DNA of 64,000 bases, from positions 234,077-298,076 of the forward strand of contig NZ_QGGL01000004.1 of the NCBI RefSeq assembly GCF_003148565.1, read 5' to 3'. Numbering within the stretch: the first letter of the stretch is position 1; each line of letters begins with the position of its first letter. The notes below the pieces were generated by a model. The model worked only from the letters and a program-made list of their open reading frames with translations, was not told where the DNA came from and did no database searches. This document shows, piece by piece, positions 36,275 through 45,608 of the stretch. Origin of the DNA: Tumebacillus permanentifrigoris. Its GTDB lineage: Bacteria > Bacillota > Bacilli > Tumebacillales > Tumebacillaceae. The position numbers and the translations under genes were made by a program.

Positions 36275-36323
36275 TTGCACTTTGGGCAATGTTGCACTTT
36301 AGGCAAAAATGCATGATGGGCAA
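36275..36323. promoter_or_regulatory. Three phased operator-like repeats
   Basis: TTGCACTTTGGGCAA, TTGCACTTTAGGCAA and ATGCATGATGGGCAA start exactly 17 bp apart. Each is a TTGC-N7-GCAA type inverted repeat (the third with one changed arm). They lie upstream of the tetR-DHA2 operon. Confidence 0.7.
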
Positions 36324-36462
36324 CGATATCTTATTAACATTGACTCCCTCTGCTCCATAAAACCGGAGGTCTCCCTTTTTTTTGCGGTCCCGACGCTTTT
36401 CTCCTGTACTTTTCCTCCAGACTCGTGATAGTCAGGCAACCAAGTATCCGGATTCAGGATGC

Positions 36463-36502
36463 GAAAAAAAGGAGTCAGGCCATGTCGCCTGACTCCTTTT
36501 GT
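36463..36502 (-). terminator. Terminator after the aldo/keto reductase
   Basis: AAAAGGAGTCAGG pairs with CCTGACTCCTTTT, T7 on the minus strand. Confidence 0.88.
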
Positions 36503-36510
36503 CATGGTTG

Positions 36511-37494
36511 TTAGCTCCAACTCGATAGCAGCGTTTCCCCGCGGTCGGTTGCAGGTTGAGGAGAAACCGAAAGGGCAGAGATTTCATCTCGCCATTCGGA
36601 AGTCATGTCCACATCTGCAGCAGCCAGCGCATCCTCCAACTGTTCTACATTTCTGGCTCCAAGTATCGGAGCTGTGATCGCCGGATGGGACATCGCCCAC
36701 GCGACGGCAAGCGTTGCTGGATTGATGCCGTGTTCTGCGGCATAGGCGGTGAATCGTTCCGCTACGACATAGTTCATCTCCTCGGCATAGCGGTCGGTGT
36801 ATCGCTTTTCTTCCACGAGTCGTCCTTGGCCGGGTCGTTTGTTCACGCCGTATTTGCCGGTCAAAAGTCCGGCTCCCAAGGGACTGTAGGAAATCACGCC
36901 GACCTGTTCGGAAGCGGCGAGCGGCAGAATTTCCACTTCGGCTTGGCGTTTCACCAAGCTGTACATCGGTTGGATCAATTCAAAGCGGGCCAGTTGTTCC
37001 TTCGCCGAGACCCCCAAGGCTTTGGCGATCTGCCAAGCCGCCCAGTTGCTGACCGCCGGGTAGAGGATCTTGCCTTGTGCTTGCAGGTCGTCCAACGCAC
37101 GAAGCGTTTCTTCCATCGGGGTGTTGTCATCGAACATATGCACGAAGTAAAAATCCAAGCGGTCGGTCTTCAACCGACGCAAGCTGTTTTCCACTTCCAG
37201 CATGATGTGACGGCGGGAGAGGCCCCTCGCGTTGATATCGGCTCCCGTCGGGTAATAGACTTTGGAAGCGAGGACGATCTCATCCCGGCAATCGGCGATG
37301 CACTCGCCCAGGATTTCCTCCGACCGCCCGAAGCTGTAGACATTCGCCGTATCAAAAAAAGTAATGCCCGCTTCCCGACAGCGCTTGAACATCGCCTTCG
37401 AGGTTTCCACGTCGGCGTTCCCGCCAAACGACATCGTGCCAAAACACAAATTGGAGACCTGAATGCCGGTCTTGCCTACTGTACGGTATTCCAT
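36511..37494 (-). CDS. Aldo/keto reductase
   Basis: A 327-aa NADPH-dependent AKR of the YajO/voltage-channel-beta-like group. Catalytic tetrad visible: DTANVYSFG (Asp, Tyr), SKVYY (Lys) and FVHMFD (His). Second gene after the zinc alcohol dehydrogenase, 15 bp away, under the MerR-type promoter at 38602; probably removes reactive aldehydes. Confidence 0.92.
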   Translation of the reverse strand: MEYRTVGKTGIQVSNLCFGTMSFGGNADVETSKAMFKRCREAGITFFDTANVYSFGRSEEILGECIADCRDEIVLASKVYYPTGADINARGLSRRHIMLEVENSLRRLKTDRLDFYFVHMFDDNTPMEETLRALDDLQAQGKILYPAVSNWAAWQIAKALGVSAKEQLARFELIQPMYSLVKRQAEVEILPLAASEQVGVISYSPLGAGLLTGKYGVNKRPGQGRLVEEKRYTDRYAEEMNYVVAERFTAYAAEHGINPATLAVAWAMSHPAITAPILGARNVEQLEDALAAADVDMTSEWRDEISALSVSPQPATDRGETLLSSWS

Positions 37495-37509
37495 TTGGAA
37501 CCCCCCACC

Positions 37510-38565
37510 TTACAAAGTCGAGACATCAATCACAAAGCGGTACCGCACATCGCTTTTGAGAACCCGCTGATACGCTTCGTCCACTTGGTCGGCGCTGATG
37601 ACTTCAATTTGCGGGGCAATGCCGTGCTCGGCGGCAAAGTCGAGCATCTCTTGCGTTTCTCGAATCCCTCCGACGAGCGAACCGGCGATGCTACGGCGGC
37701 CCATGATCAAGGAAAACACATGGTACTTGTCTGGCTCGGCCGGTGCGCCGACATTGACGAGCGTTCCGTCGATGCGCAGTAGCGACAAGTACGCGTCCAC
37801 ATCGAGATTCGCCGACACGGTATTCAAGATCAGGTCAAAACGGCCCGCCAACTCCGTGAAGGTTGCGGGGTCGCTGGTTGCAAAGTAGTGGTCCGCGCCA
37901 AAGCTCAGGGCTTCGTCTTTTTTATTCAGAGAGCGGCTGAGGACAGTCACTTCAGCACCCAGAGCATGCGCAAATTGAATCGCGAGGTGGCCAAGCCCGC
38001 CCATGCCGACGATGGCGACTTTCTTGCCGGGGCCTGCGTTCCAATGTTTCAGCGGAGAGTACGTGGTGATGCCAGCGCACAGAAGCGGGCTTGCCACGTC
38101 TAGAGACAACGCATCCGGAATGCGGACGACGAAGCCTTCTGTGACGACGATTTTTTGGCTGTATCCGCCGTAGGTGGGGTTGCCGTCGTAATCCAGCGCG
38201 TTGTAGGTGGAGACGACGCCTTTTGTGCAGTATTGTTCTTCCCCGCTTAGGCAGTATTCGCACTCGCCGCAGGAATCAACAAAGCAGCCCACACCGACGC
38301 GGTCACCGACTGCAAATTTGGTCACTTCTGAACCTACTGCCGCCACGACGCCGGCGATCTCGTGACCCGGAACCATCGGGAAGATGCCTTCGCCCCACTC
38401 ACCGAAGGCGCTGTGGATATCGGAGTGGCAGATGCCGCTGAACTGAATGTCGATCAAGAGATCGTGCGGACGCAGAACTCTGCGCTCCAACGTGGTACGT
38501 TCAAATGGTGCAGTTGCACTCGCAACGCTCAGAACCTTGGTAGTTGTCGTATGATTTTGGCACAT
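37510..38565 (-). CDS. Zinc-dependent alcohol dehydrogenase (YahK-like)
   Basis: A 351-aa medium-chain dehydrogenase of the cinnamyl-alcohol-dehydrogenase group. Catalytic zinc ligands in GICHSD and GHEIAG, structural zinc Cys cluster [15 protein letters not shown], and NADP fold [14 protein letters not shown] 38565 has GGAGGAG upstream. Its promoter carries the same operator as the merR gene at 38.7-39.1 kb, so aldehyde-stress control of the AdhR type is likely. Confidence 0.93.
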   Translation of the reverse strand: MCQNHTTTTKVLSVASATAPFERTTLERRVLRPHDLLIDIQFSGICHSDIHSAFGEWGEGIFPMVPGHEIAGVVAAVGSEVTKFAVGDRVGVGCFVDSCGECEYCLSGEEQYCTKGVVSTYNALDYDGNPTYGGYSQKIVVTEGFVVRIPDALSLDVASPLLCAGITTYSPLKHWNAGPGKKVAIVGMGGLGHLAIQFAHALGAEVTVLSRSLNKKDEALSFGADHYFATSDPATFTELAGRFDLILNTVSANLDVDAYLSLLRIDGTLVNVGAPAEPDKYHVFSLIMGRRSIAGSLVGGIRETQEMLDFAAEHGIAPQIEVISADQVDEAYQRVLKSDVRYRFVIDVSTL

Positions 38566-38601
38566 GTATGTTTTCTCCTCCTGTACTGTGTGTCTGTGTA
38601 A

Positions 38602-38632
38602 AGCCTACAACTTGGAGTCGACTCCAAGTCAA
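38602..38632 (-). promoter_or_regulatory. MerR-type promoter with palindromic operator (adh-akr)
   Basis: TTGACT and TAGGCT hexamers are separated by 19 bp, and the spacer region carries the perfect palindrome ACTTGGAGTCGACTCCAAGT. The long spacer is the hallmark of MerR-activated promoters. Confidence 0.85.
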
Positions 38633-38647
38633 CCCCCTCAATCTATT

Positions 38648-38690
38648 AAAAAACCAACTTCCATATCTGGATGGAAGTTGGTTTCTTTAC
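38648..38690 (-). terminator. Terminator after merR
   Basis: AACCAACTTCCAT pairs with ATGGAAGTTGGTT around a 6-nt loop; T6 on the minus strand. Confidence 0.87.
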
Positions 38691-39091
38691 TTGGGGGTCG
38701 TTTCTTTTTGGGGACGAAGTTTCTCCGGCAAGCAAACTTCTGTATAATGCTCCACTTTGTGCTCAAGAACCTTGTGCGCGGCCTGCAATTCCGCAATCTT
38801 GGATTCCAACAGTTCCTTTTGCTCCGTCAGCAACACCAGTCGTTCCGAAGCGGCGTTCGGGTCCTTTTCCAAGCTCAGACTCAAGTAATACTTGATGACC
38901 TCAAGCGACATGCCTGCTGACTTCAAATGCGTAATGAAGACCATGAGCTCCAGATCATCAGCCCCATAGACCCGTCGCCCGCTCCTGTTTCGTGTCGCCC
39001 GCGGCAGCAGGTCGATTTTTTCGTAGTACCGAATCGTATCTTCGCTGAGACCTGTTCTTACTGCCGCTTGCTTGATCGACATTGCCTCCAA
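38687..39091 (-). CDS. MerR-family regulator (AdhR-like)
   Basis: About 134 aa: winged helix (MSIKQAAVRTGLSEDTIRYY) then a long coiled coil; one Cys near the C-terminus (EVCLPEKL). The exact start is uncertain: TTG 39091 has AAAGAGGTG 6-8 nt upstream, while ATG 39082 has GGAGG too close. Its own promoter and two neighbouring ones share the operator, so it very likely controls adh-akr, itself and the SDR/MFS unit. Confidence 0.88.
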   Translation of the reverse strand: MEAMSIKQAAVRTGLSEDTIRYYEKIDLLPRATRNRSGRRVYGADDLELMVFITHLKSAGMSLEVIKYYLSLSLEKDPNAASERLVLLTEQKELLESKIAELQAAHKVLEHKVEHYTEVCLPEKLRPQKETTPK

Positions 39092-39135
39092 GTTGAGCAC
39101 CTCTTTTCTAGGAATCTACAGATCTATACACGGCA

Positions 39136-39166
39136 ATCTTATAACTTGGAGTTGACTCCAAGTCAA
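39136..39166 (-). promoter_or_regulatory. MerR-type promoter with palindromic operator (merR)
   Basis: TTGACT, a 19-bp spacer and TAAGAT, with ACTTGGAGTCAACTCCAAGT across the spacer. Located between the MFS stop and merR, hence autoregulatory. Confidence 0.85.
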
Positions 39167-39185
39167 CCCCGAAGTTCTGCCGGAA

Positions 39186-40340
39186 TCAGCTCGTTGATTC
39201 GGTGCGGTTTCTCATAAAAATAAAGGCCGCGCACAAGATCAACGCGAGATATCCCACGAATACGACGTACTGTGTGCCGATTGCGGAGATCAGGAATCCT
39301 CCGGCTGCTGTCCCGATCGTGGTTCCTACGTTCGCGGATGTTAAAAAAAGTCCATTCGCGAAATCCGGAGCTTCCGGAGCGGCAGACGCGATCCAATATT
39401 GCCCGTAATTCGTACCCATCCCCGCCAAGATTCCCCACAGGAACACGACAAAAGACATCGCAACGACGAAATGTCCCAAGAAGAACAAGAGGATGTACAC
39501 GGCTCCCAATGCGAAAGGAAAGACCGCGATGGATCGGAAAGCATATCTCGTAAGCAACTTCCCAGCTGCGAAGTTGCCGATCAGATTGGCGGCTCCGTAG
39601 AGTACCAACATGAAACTGATGGCATCCCAAGACATGTTCGTAACGGTCTTCAGGTACTCCGAAAGATAACTATACACCCCGAATACGGCCGCATTGATGA
39701 GGATGGCAGCCGCAATCGACAGCCAAACTGTTGCTTTTTTTAAGACGAAGACTTGTTCCCGGTAAGACGGCTGATCCTGAACCGGCATGGACGGCACCCA
39801 GAGCCATGTCGCAAGGAACGCGACGGCATTGACAACCGCAAAGAAGAGCATCGCCATCTCATACGAAGCGTGGCTCGTAATAAAGCTTGTGATCGGCACG
39901 CCCAGCACCATACCAGCTGAGACTCCCATGATGATTTTTGAAACAGCTTTCGGCGCTTCTTCCTTGCTGACGCTTGCCGCTGCGGTTGTAAACGCCAAGG
40001 AACAATAGATCGGGTGAAAAAAAGCGGGAACCACGCGGGCGATCAAGGCAACGGCAAAGTTTGTGGCGAAGAGGGAGACGATGTTCCCCAGTACAAAAAC
40101 ACCCAAGACCAGCAACATGACCTTCTTGCGATTGATCCCCGAAAACAACATCGGCATTGTGGGGCCTGATCCGGCCACCACGAGTGCAAAGAGGCTCACC
40201 AGCAACCCGGCTTGCGAGACACTCACATGAAAGTGATCCGCGACGAACGGCAGAATCCCGATCACTCCCATTTCCGTGGTGAGGATGCCGAACACCCCGA
40301 TGATCAAGATCCACATCAACAACTGATTCTGTCTGCTCAT
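39186..40340 (-). CDS. MFS transporter, AraJ/sugar-efflux-like
   Basis: A 384-aa, twelve-segment major facilitator (TTEMGVIGILPFVADHFHVS near the start, a pattern of the DHA1 AraJ/YdhP group). ATG 40340 has GGGAGGAG upstream. It lies downstream of a truncated SDR gene under the third MerR-type promoter. Substrate unknown. Confidence 0.9.
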   Translation of the reverse strand: MSRQNQLLMWILIIGVFGILTTEMGVIGILPFVADHFHVSVSQAGLLVSLFALVVAGSGPTMPMLFSGINRKKVMLLVLGVFVLGNIVSLFATNFAVALIARVVPAFFHPIYCSLAFTTAAASVSKEEAPKAVSKIIMGVSAGMVLGVPITSFITSHASYEMAMLFFAVVNAVAFLATWLWVPSMPVQDQPSYREQVFVLKKATVWLSIAAAILINAAVFGVYSYLSEYLKTVTNMSWDAISFMLVLYGAANLIGNFAAGKLLTRYAFRSIAVFPFALGAVYILLFFLGHFVVAMSFVVFLWGILAGMGTNYGQYWIASAAPEAPDFANGLFLTSANVGTTIGTAAGGFLISAIGTQYVVFVGYLALILCAAFIFMRNRTESTS

Positions 40341-40371
40341 GAAACTCCTCCCTGCTACGTCGACATCATCT

Positions 40372-40569
40372 CTACAAACGAAACGTCGATCTCTTTAACG
40401 AAACGTCCAGATTGGACTCCATCAGTTTTTGCGCAGCTTCCTGACCCTTCTCCGGGTCCCGACGGGTCAAGGTGACCTGAAAACCCTGGAAAGCCAATTG
40501 TTTGACCAACTCATATCCGATTCCCCGATTCCCGCCGGTGACGAGCGCAACTCGTTTTTCGTGTGACAT
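40372..40569 (-). pseudogene. Truncated short-chain dehydrogenase/reductase
   Basis: 65 aa with a good start (GGAGG upstream) and the Rossmann motif VALVTGGNRGIGYELVKQL, then it stops; a complete SDR has about 240 aa with a YxxxK site. The 3' three quarters are deleted, joining the fragment to the MFS gene. Confidence 0.82.
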
Positions 40570-40616
40570 GTATATACTTCCTCCGTTTCTCGCTTCGTCA
40601 TGGCCTTGGTTACACA

Positions 40617-40647
40617 ATCCTACAAGTTGGAGTTGACTCCAAGTCAA
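40617..40647 (-). promoter_or_regulatory. MerR-type promoter with operator (sdr-mfs)
   Basis: TTGACT, a 19-bp spacer and TAGGAT; operator ACTTGGAGTCAACTCCAACT differs from the perfect palindrome by one base. Drives the truncated SDR and the MFS gene. Confidence 0.82.
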
Positions 40648-40649
40648 CC

Positions 40650-40830
40650 CTAAAAAACTTTACCCACCGATTGAGATCCCATTGTTCCTCCGCCACGAGG
40701 GCGCCGCGGGGCGTCTTGAAAGCCAAAATCTTTATAAAAAATAGCCAGAGTTCCCCAAGGAGTGTAGTACGTACTATCTCCAATAGAAGCCGAAGTACCA
40801 TTTGGGGAACCGTCAATCTGGAAATCAAGT
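40650..40830 (-). pseudogene. Cyclophilin-like-fold protein remnant
   Basis: About 60 codons at the C-terminal side of a cyclophilin-like domain: STYYTPWGTLAIFYKDFGFQ is characteristic. The N-terminal half is missing and the end is garbled (PRRPRGGG), so it is a fragment. Confidence 0.6.
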
Positions 40831-40832
40831 CA

Positions 40833-40980
40833 CCCACTGGACGATCTCATCGCCTCCGTGGAACCGTAGCGGTTAAAGAATACTCTGCTGGAGCACCTAG
40901 CCGAGCATGAGCTTCGGGAACTCTGTAAGCGTTTGGTGTAGAAAAAAGAGAACGGGTATCATGACCCATTCTCTTTTCTC
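40833..40980 (+). repeat. Duplicated gene tail plus terminator (copy 1)
   Basis: Matches 52028-52187 closely: the coding tail LDDLIASVEP...LLEHL..HELRELCKRL and a following hairpin AGAGAACGGGTATCATGACCC type terminator. In this copy an in-frame TAG interrupts the tail, so it is a remnant. Confidence 0.7.
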
Positions 40981-40986
40981 AATACT

Positions 40987-41382
40987 TTAGGGTTGTACAT
41001 CTACATAACGCAATTTAAGCCCAGAAATACCTAAGTCGTAGTAGACATGTGCCAGACCGAATTTCAGAGGAATTTGAAACACATAGTCCGCTTCTGAATG
41101 AGCGGGGCGTGAAACTTTGGCGAAACTGCGATCGACATCTTTCCAAGTCGACCACTTATCAAATTCTTCTTCGGGGACAAATTCTCTTACCAGATTGGAC
41201 ATGTCCTTGTACATCAGATTGTTTTTATAAAAGGTTTCTTTTTGCATATTGTTATCCGCTTGTACAGAGTTCTGGACGCGTGTAATCGAAAGTTTGTAGT
41301 TCCAAACATAACCACCAAAAATCAGGAACAGGCTAAGGACGATGATGGTTATTTTCTTTGCTTTAGATAGGTGCATGCGCAT
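40987..41382 (-). CDS. Membrane-anchored hypothetical protein
   Basis: 131 aa: a positively charged start, one N-terminal membrane segment (about 10-28, ITIIVLSLFLIFGGYVW) and an extracytoplasmic domain of about 100 residues. AAAGGAAA precedes the ATG. No family recognised. Confidence 0.65.
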   Translation of the reverse strand: MRMHLSKAKKITIIVLSLFLIFGGYVWNYKLSITRVQNSVQADNNMQKETFYKNNLMYKDMSNLVREFVPEEEFDKWSTWKDVDRSFAKVSRPAHSEADYVFQIPLKFGLAHVYYDLGISGLKLRYVDVQP

Positions 41383-41941
41383 GCGATTTCCTTTCCGGAA
41401 AGTTTTTACAATCCATAATGTACCCTACTATTTGTGGGGAGTATATAACATTTAATAAAAGTAGTTTCATCCAAGATCAAAGAGCCAATGATGAATTCCT
41501 CCCGTTTTGATTCCAATGAACCGATGGGAGCGGCCATGATGGCACGTTCTCAGTCCATCCCTGCGACCGTTTCGCTATATCATACCTCCTAGAAGAAAAA
41601 AAGAGACCGTCTCCAGCAAGGGGACAGTCTCAGACGACAACTATTTGGTAACAAAACAACAAGAGTAGAGTGACAAAAAAGTTCTTTCAAAAGAAGACTC
41701 TGGAACCCGCATTCCACCGTTAATTCGGTGATTATTGGTAATAAAGGGTTCCTTCATTTTCCATCGCTATTCAACATGGAGGCAAATAAGTTTTTTTATT
41801 GTGGTAGAAAAACCCCCTCAGTGAAATCAAAATAACCTAATTATACAATTCATGACTAAGAGACATCCAGTTATTACTTGTAACGTCAAGAGGACCTAAA
41901 ATTAAGGCCCATCTCCTTGGTCTGGAAATCATAATATTTAT
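41383..41941. other. Intergenic stretch without a recognised gene
   Basis: No convincing coding frame. It holds a hairpin with a T-run for minus-strand transcripts around 41598-41633 and, near 41670, a TGACAAAAAAGTT motif related to the IS-end-like repeats at 52.4 and 60.7 kb. It may contain remnants of a mobile element. Confidence 0.5.
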
Positions 41942-43114
41942 TCATAATACCGCGCCAGTGCTCTTAATTTCGATCACAACTGAGTTTGATTCCCTCTGTG
42001 CATCATTCAGAGTACCTTCCTCTAAACCTAGTAAGACTTCAACATCCATTTTATTTAGGCTGATACTATTTTTTGATAGTTGTTGTATCAATTGATCACC
42101 CGATAATACACCTTTACTTTTCAGCAATTCGATTGCTTTCTTTAGCAACGATGGTTTTGGAATCGGTATCACATCGTCCAACGGTTCCTGGCTACGCCAA
42201 CCTTTTTTTGATATCTGTCTCATTAAATACTGATATTGATTGTGATTTATAGCTTTTAATTGAAAGGCCCTGACAACCATTGCAGAAATTGATACTCTCC
42301 ATTTTCTTTTTAGCTCAATATAATAGTCAAGCTTATTGGGGTATATTAGATCATTCAGAAATGATTCCTTAGGCAATAAGAATGCAGCAGCAAACTGGTT
42401 CGCTTCATTCTCGATTTCCCGAAACTCTTCTCGTGATATCACCTCTAAATCGGTAGACCAATCATGTAAAATGATATGTCCAAGTTCATGTGCAGCACTA
42501 AATTGCCTTCTTGCTGCAGATCCTTTATCGTCACCCAAAACGACAAAATAAAATTCACGACCATCCACTTCTTGACGCTGACTAAACGCATCGATATTAT
42601 TCCCACCAGTGGAAATTGAAGTTAGTATAAGACCGTTCTTCTCTAGTAGATGTACCATATTGGAAATTGGTTCGGTTCCTAAGTTCCAATGTTCCCTGAC
42701 TTGTAGGGCTATAGATTCAATATCAGGGGTTGTTTCATGAGTAATAACTGGAACTGATAGTTTCGGGAACTTAATATACTTATCAAGGACATAATATATT
42801 TTAGAAAGTACTTTCGTTTTTTCCTCCTGAGATAGGCGATCCTTTTTATTGGTAGTAAGCAATGCTCTAAAAAAAGTGGTTCCTGCTTTTATTTCTTGTA
42901 TGTCCTCCTCATAAAAATAGTCCCTTGGGAAGCCAAGGGCACTAATTAATCGTAAGAGTGTTTCTAAACTTGGGTTAGCCTTACCGTTTTCGTAGTTTGA
43001 AATCGCTTGCTTTGTGACTGATGTTTCCTCAGCTAACTCAGCGATCGTCATACCTCGAAAAGTTCTTGCCTGCTTTAGTCTACTTCCATTAAAAGCCCTT
43101 CGATTCGACATCAC
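41942..43114 (-). CDS. XRE helix-turn-helix / ImmA-IrrE metallopeptidase
   Basis: 390 aa: an N-terminal XRE HTH (about 10-65, MTIAELAEETSVTKQAISNY) and an ImmA/IrrE zinc-peptidase domain with HELGHIILH (HExxH) near residue 210 and the downstream E in ENEANQFAAAFLLP. Such fused proteins act as site-specific regulators that cleave a partner repressor or antitoxin. It lies 20 bp downstream of the partner gene. Confidence 0.92.
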   Translation of the reverse strand: MMSNRRAFNGSRLKQARTFRGMTIAELAEETSVTKQAISNYENGKANPSLETLLRLISALGFPRDYFYEEDIQEIKAGTTFFRALLTTNKKDRLSQEEKTKVLSKIYYVLDKYIKFPKLSVPVITHETTPDIESIALQVREHWNLGTEPISNMVHLLEKNGLILTSISTGGNNIDAFSQRQEVDGREFYFVVLGDDKGSAARRQFSAAHELGHIILHDWSTDLEVISREEFREIENEANQFAAAFLLPKESFLNDLIYPNKLDYYIELKRKWRVSISAMVVRAFQLKAINHNQYQYLMRQISKKGWRSQEPLDDVIPIPKPSLLKKAIELLKSKGVLSGDQLIQQLSKNSISLNKMDVEVLLGLEEGTLNDAQRESNSVVIEIKSTGAVL

Positions 43115-43134
43115 TAAGACCTCCTAAACCTAAG

Positions 43135-43926
43135 TTACTTTTTTCCCTTTTTATGATCTTTATCGCCTTCATTTTCGTCTTCTTCCGTTTTAATGCCTAA
43201 CAAATAATCACTTTCATCGTTTATAATCTCTTCACGAAGACTAAGTTCAATCTCATCTTCACGATCAAGTTGAGCTCCGTCACCAAATGCAAGAGCTGCA
43301 CTGAAGTCCAGCGTTATAAACTCACTCCAATCCTCCTTATATGCAATCCCTAAGTTGGGCGTGAGCATACAAGCGTTAACAGAAATTAAATCTTCCCGAT
43401 GCGTATCAAACGAAATCAATACAAAACGATTGAGCGGTTGTTGCAGTTGTTCGGTGATTTCAGACAGAATCCCCTGCATCCCTTGATTCCATTCGTCACT
43501 GAGCGTATCGAACAATTGCATTTGCTGCCCTACACGGTAGTTTGTATCTATTGAAAGATCCTTATTAATGGCGGCAAGTGCATCCAAATAATGCGGTTTG
43601 ACTCGTCGACGACGTGTGGATAAGGAACGGAAGTTCTTATCTCTCATGAACGCGTATAAGTATCCCGACTCCTTTTCGTACAAACAAGCAACTTCCCAAA
43701 GACTGCCTCTCGGAATCAAGACATGCTGATAGTCACTTGTCGGCAAGTTATGTACAACGTTCGTATTTATAAAGTCCCATTTCAAGTTGTGCCGCGAATT
43801 GAAGGTTATAAGTTTTCGAATCGCCAGAAATTCTGCGACATCGTCCTTTATTGCAGCTTTTACACCATTTATTGCTATTTTTTTGTTTCGATCCTTCATA
43901 GGAATATCCAGATTTACATCTGCCAT
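43135..43926 (-). CDS. DUF5986-like protein, partner of the XRE-ImmA gene
   Basis: 263 aa beginning MADVNLDIPMKDR at ATG 43926, which has AAAGGAGG 7 nt upstream; an earlier in-frame start has no ribosome-binding site. The HNLKWDFINTNVV motif is typical of a small family seen beside XRE-ImmA genes (DUF5986, assigned from memory). The C-terminus is acidic then basic. Function unknown; possibly the substrate or toxin-like partner of the downstream metallopeptidase. Confidence 0.7.
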   Translation of the reverse strand: MADVNLDIPMKDRNKKIAINGVKAAIKDDVAEFLAIRKLITFNSRHNLKWDFINTNVVHNLPTSDYQHVLIPRGSLWEVACLYEKESGYLYAFMRDKNFRSLSTRRRRVKPHYLDALAAINKDLSIDTNYRVGQQMQLFDTLSDEWNQGMQGILSEITEQLQQPLNRFVLISFDTHREDLISVNACMLTPNLGIAYKEDWSEFITLDFSAALAFGDGAQLDREDEIELSLREEIINDESDYLLGIKTEEDENEGDKDHKKGKK

Positions 43927-43944
43927 ATTGCATCCTCCTTTTAG

Positions 43945-43961
43945 ATGAAACGTAGTTTCAT
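43945..43961. promoter_or_regulatory. Palindromic operator candidate
   Basis: Perfect inverted repeat ATGAAACGTAGTTTCAT just upstream of the DUF5986-like gene's ribosome-binding site; a plausible binding site for the XRE domain of the downstream gene. Confidence 0.6.
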
Positions 43962-44345
43962 AAACCAATTCTACAAAATACTTGGAATTTGTCAACTGAA
44001 ATGTCTACCTTACAGGTAATAATCAATGATTTTAAACGCTTCGAGCCCTCGTCGTAGAGACCAGATCTTCACCCAATACAGTTCAGAGTACTATGAGTAC
44101 ACGAATTGCGGTAAACAGTCACAGAGACTGTGTGATCGCTTAATCCCGTCGCTAGGATGCGCAAGATCCTTACAGGAGGAAGTAGATCAATACCAATTGT
44201 CTGAACTCTCTTTCTGACGAACCATTACAACTGAAGAGACTAACCACCGATAGCAAGGGGTGCCGGAGGCCATTGGGGATGATGAGTTCGCCGTTTTCAC
44301 CTCCACCAATACCATAAGGTAATCACTGATTTGGACGGACACTGT
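43962..44345. other. Intergenic stretch without a recognised gene
   Basis: Only short unconvincing frames on both strands between the XRE-ImmA operon and the left end of the IS element. Confidence 0.5.
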
Positions 44346-44426
44346 ACTCATGTGTCAACATCAGTTGAGAACTCCTCAAAAATACCGTTTGAAAAAACCC
44401 CAATTTCGCCGGTCCGAGCAAAACTT

Positions 44427-45190
44427 TTATCCGTTTTGATCCCCAGTTGTCTCCGACCTAAAGAACCCTGCTTTCTTCTGTTCCTTCACGCGACAGCTCT
44501 CCCCCTTAATGTTAATTGTGTTGGAATGATGGAGTAGACGGGCTAGAATGACTGTCGCCAAGACTGTATCTCCAAAGATGTTCCCCCACATGCCAAACGA
44601 TTTGTTGGACGTGAGCACAATTGACCTTTTTTCGTATCGCTCTGACACAATCTGAAAAATGAAATGGGCAGCAGTTGCATCCATTTTTCGATACCCAATC
44701 TCATCAATAATGAGCAGATCTAGCTTCGTATAGACCCACATTTTTTGCTGAATAGATCGACTGTGATGAGCATCTTGAAGCGTTATAACGAGGTCGTGGG
44801 CTGACGTAAAGTAAACGGTCTTGCGTTGAGTGATGGCTTGCATGGCCAGAGCTACGGCAAGATGTGTTTTCCCTACTCGGGGTGGACCCAGAAGGATGAC
44901 ATTCTCCTGATGGTCTACGAATCGTAAGGTGGCCAGATCACGTAAACGACGTTCATCATCGAAGTCAAATTGATCAATCGTCTTATGATAAGGAAGCTTG
45001 GCGAGACGTGTCCTCATACGAAGATAGCGGTAGTGTTTGATCGTTAATTCTTCCTGGAGAAGCTTGTCCAGAAACTCCAAATACGTTAGATTGTGTTTAG
45101 TTGCTTCTTCCGCATGAGCATGGAGGGTTTTGGGAATCCGTACCCATCCGAACTGTTGAAAGGCAATTGCAGGCGCTCTTGAATGATCAT
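44427..45190 (-). pseudogene. istB: istB, IS21 helper ATPase, frameshifted
   Basis: The main frame gives 217 aa of an AAA+ helper: EATKHNLTYLEFLDKLLQEE, Walker A, Walker B LLIIDEIGY, sensor SNKSFGMWG. Walker A reads GPPRVGKT, with Arg where Gly is usual. The start MIIQERLQLPF at ATG 45190 (overlapping the istA stop) is in a different frame and joins the main frame after a shift near 45160. Probably non-functional. Confidence 0.82.
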
Positions 45191-45608
45191 GAGCGCGTCA
45201 CCTCCTCTTCCGTGAACTGTTCATACACGGCAAGGGAGCGTACGACCACTTCGGGTATTGGTGAAGAGGGCATAAGTCGCGGTGTTGGTTGGGGAACCGG
45301 TTTTGCGACAGTGTCTTCTCGAATGCCTTCGAAGTGGTTTTTGTTTTGCAAAATTTCCCGTTGTCCAGAGGACTTTCGATGTTCAGATATGATCTTGTTT
45401 TCGTAGTCGATTTGAATCCCGCCGCGACGGTCATCCTTCACATGGACGAGGTGACCTACGAACCGAATCGGTACGTGTCCGGATAATCCTCATATAACCA
45501 TCTTCGGATTGTCTTGCGGTCTCGACCTAGTTCTTTTGCTATGGCAGTGATGCTCATGCCACGCTGTTTCATCTCTTTGATCACAAAAAACTCCCCATTC
45601 TTGACCAT
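45187..45608 (-). pseudogene. istA: istA, IS21 transposase, central domain deleted
   Basis: The first 50 codons encode the IstA HTH (GEFFVIKEMKQRGMSITAIA and RDRKTIRRWL); then, after about 25 bp, the last 85 codons (ending LAVYEQFTEEEVTRS) follow in another frame. The DDE catalytic domain of about 300 residues is missing. Confidence 0.8.
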
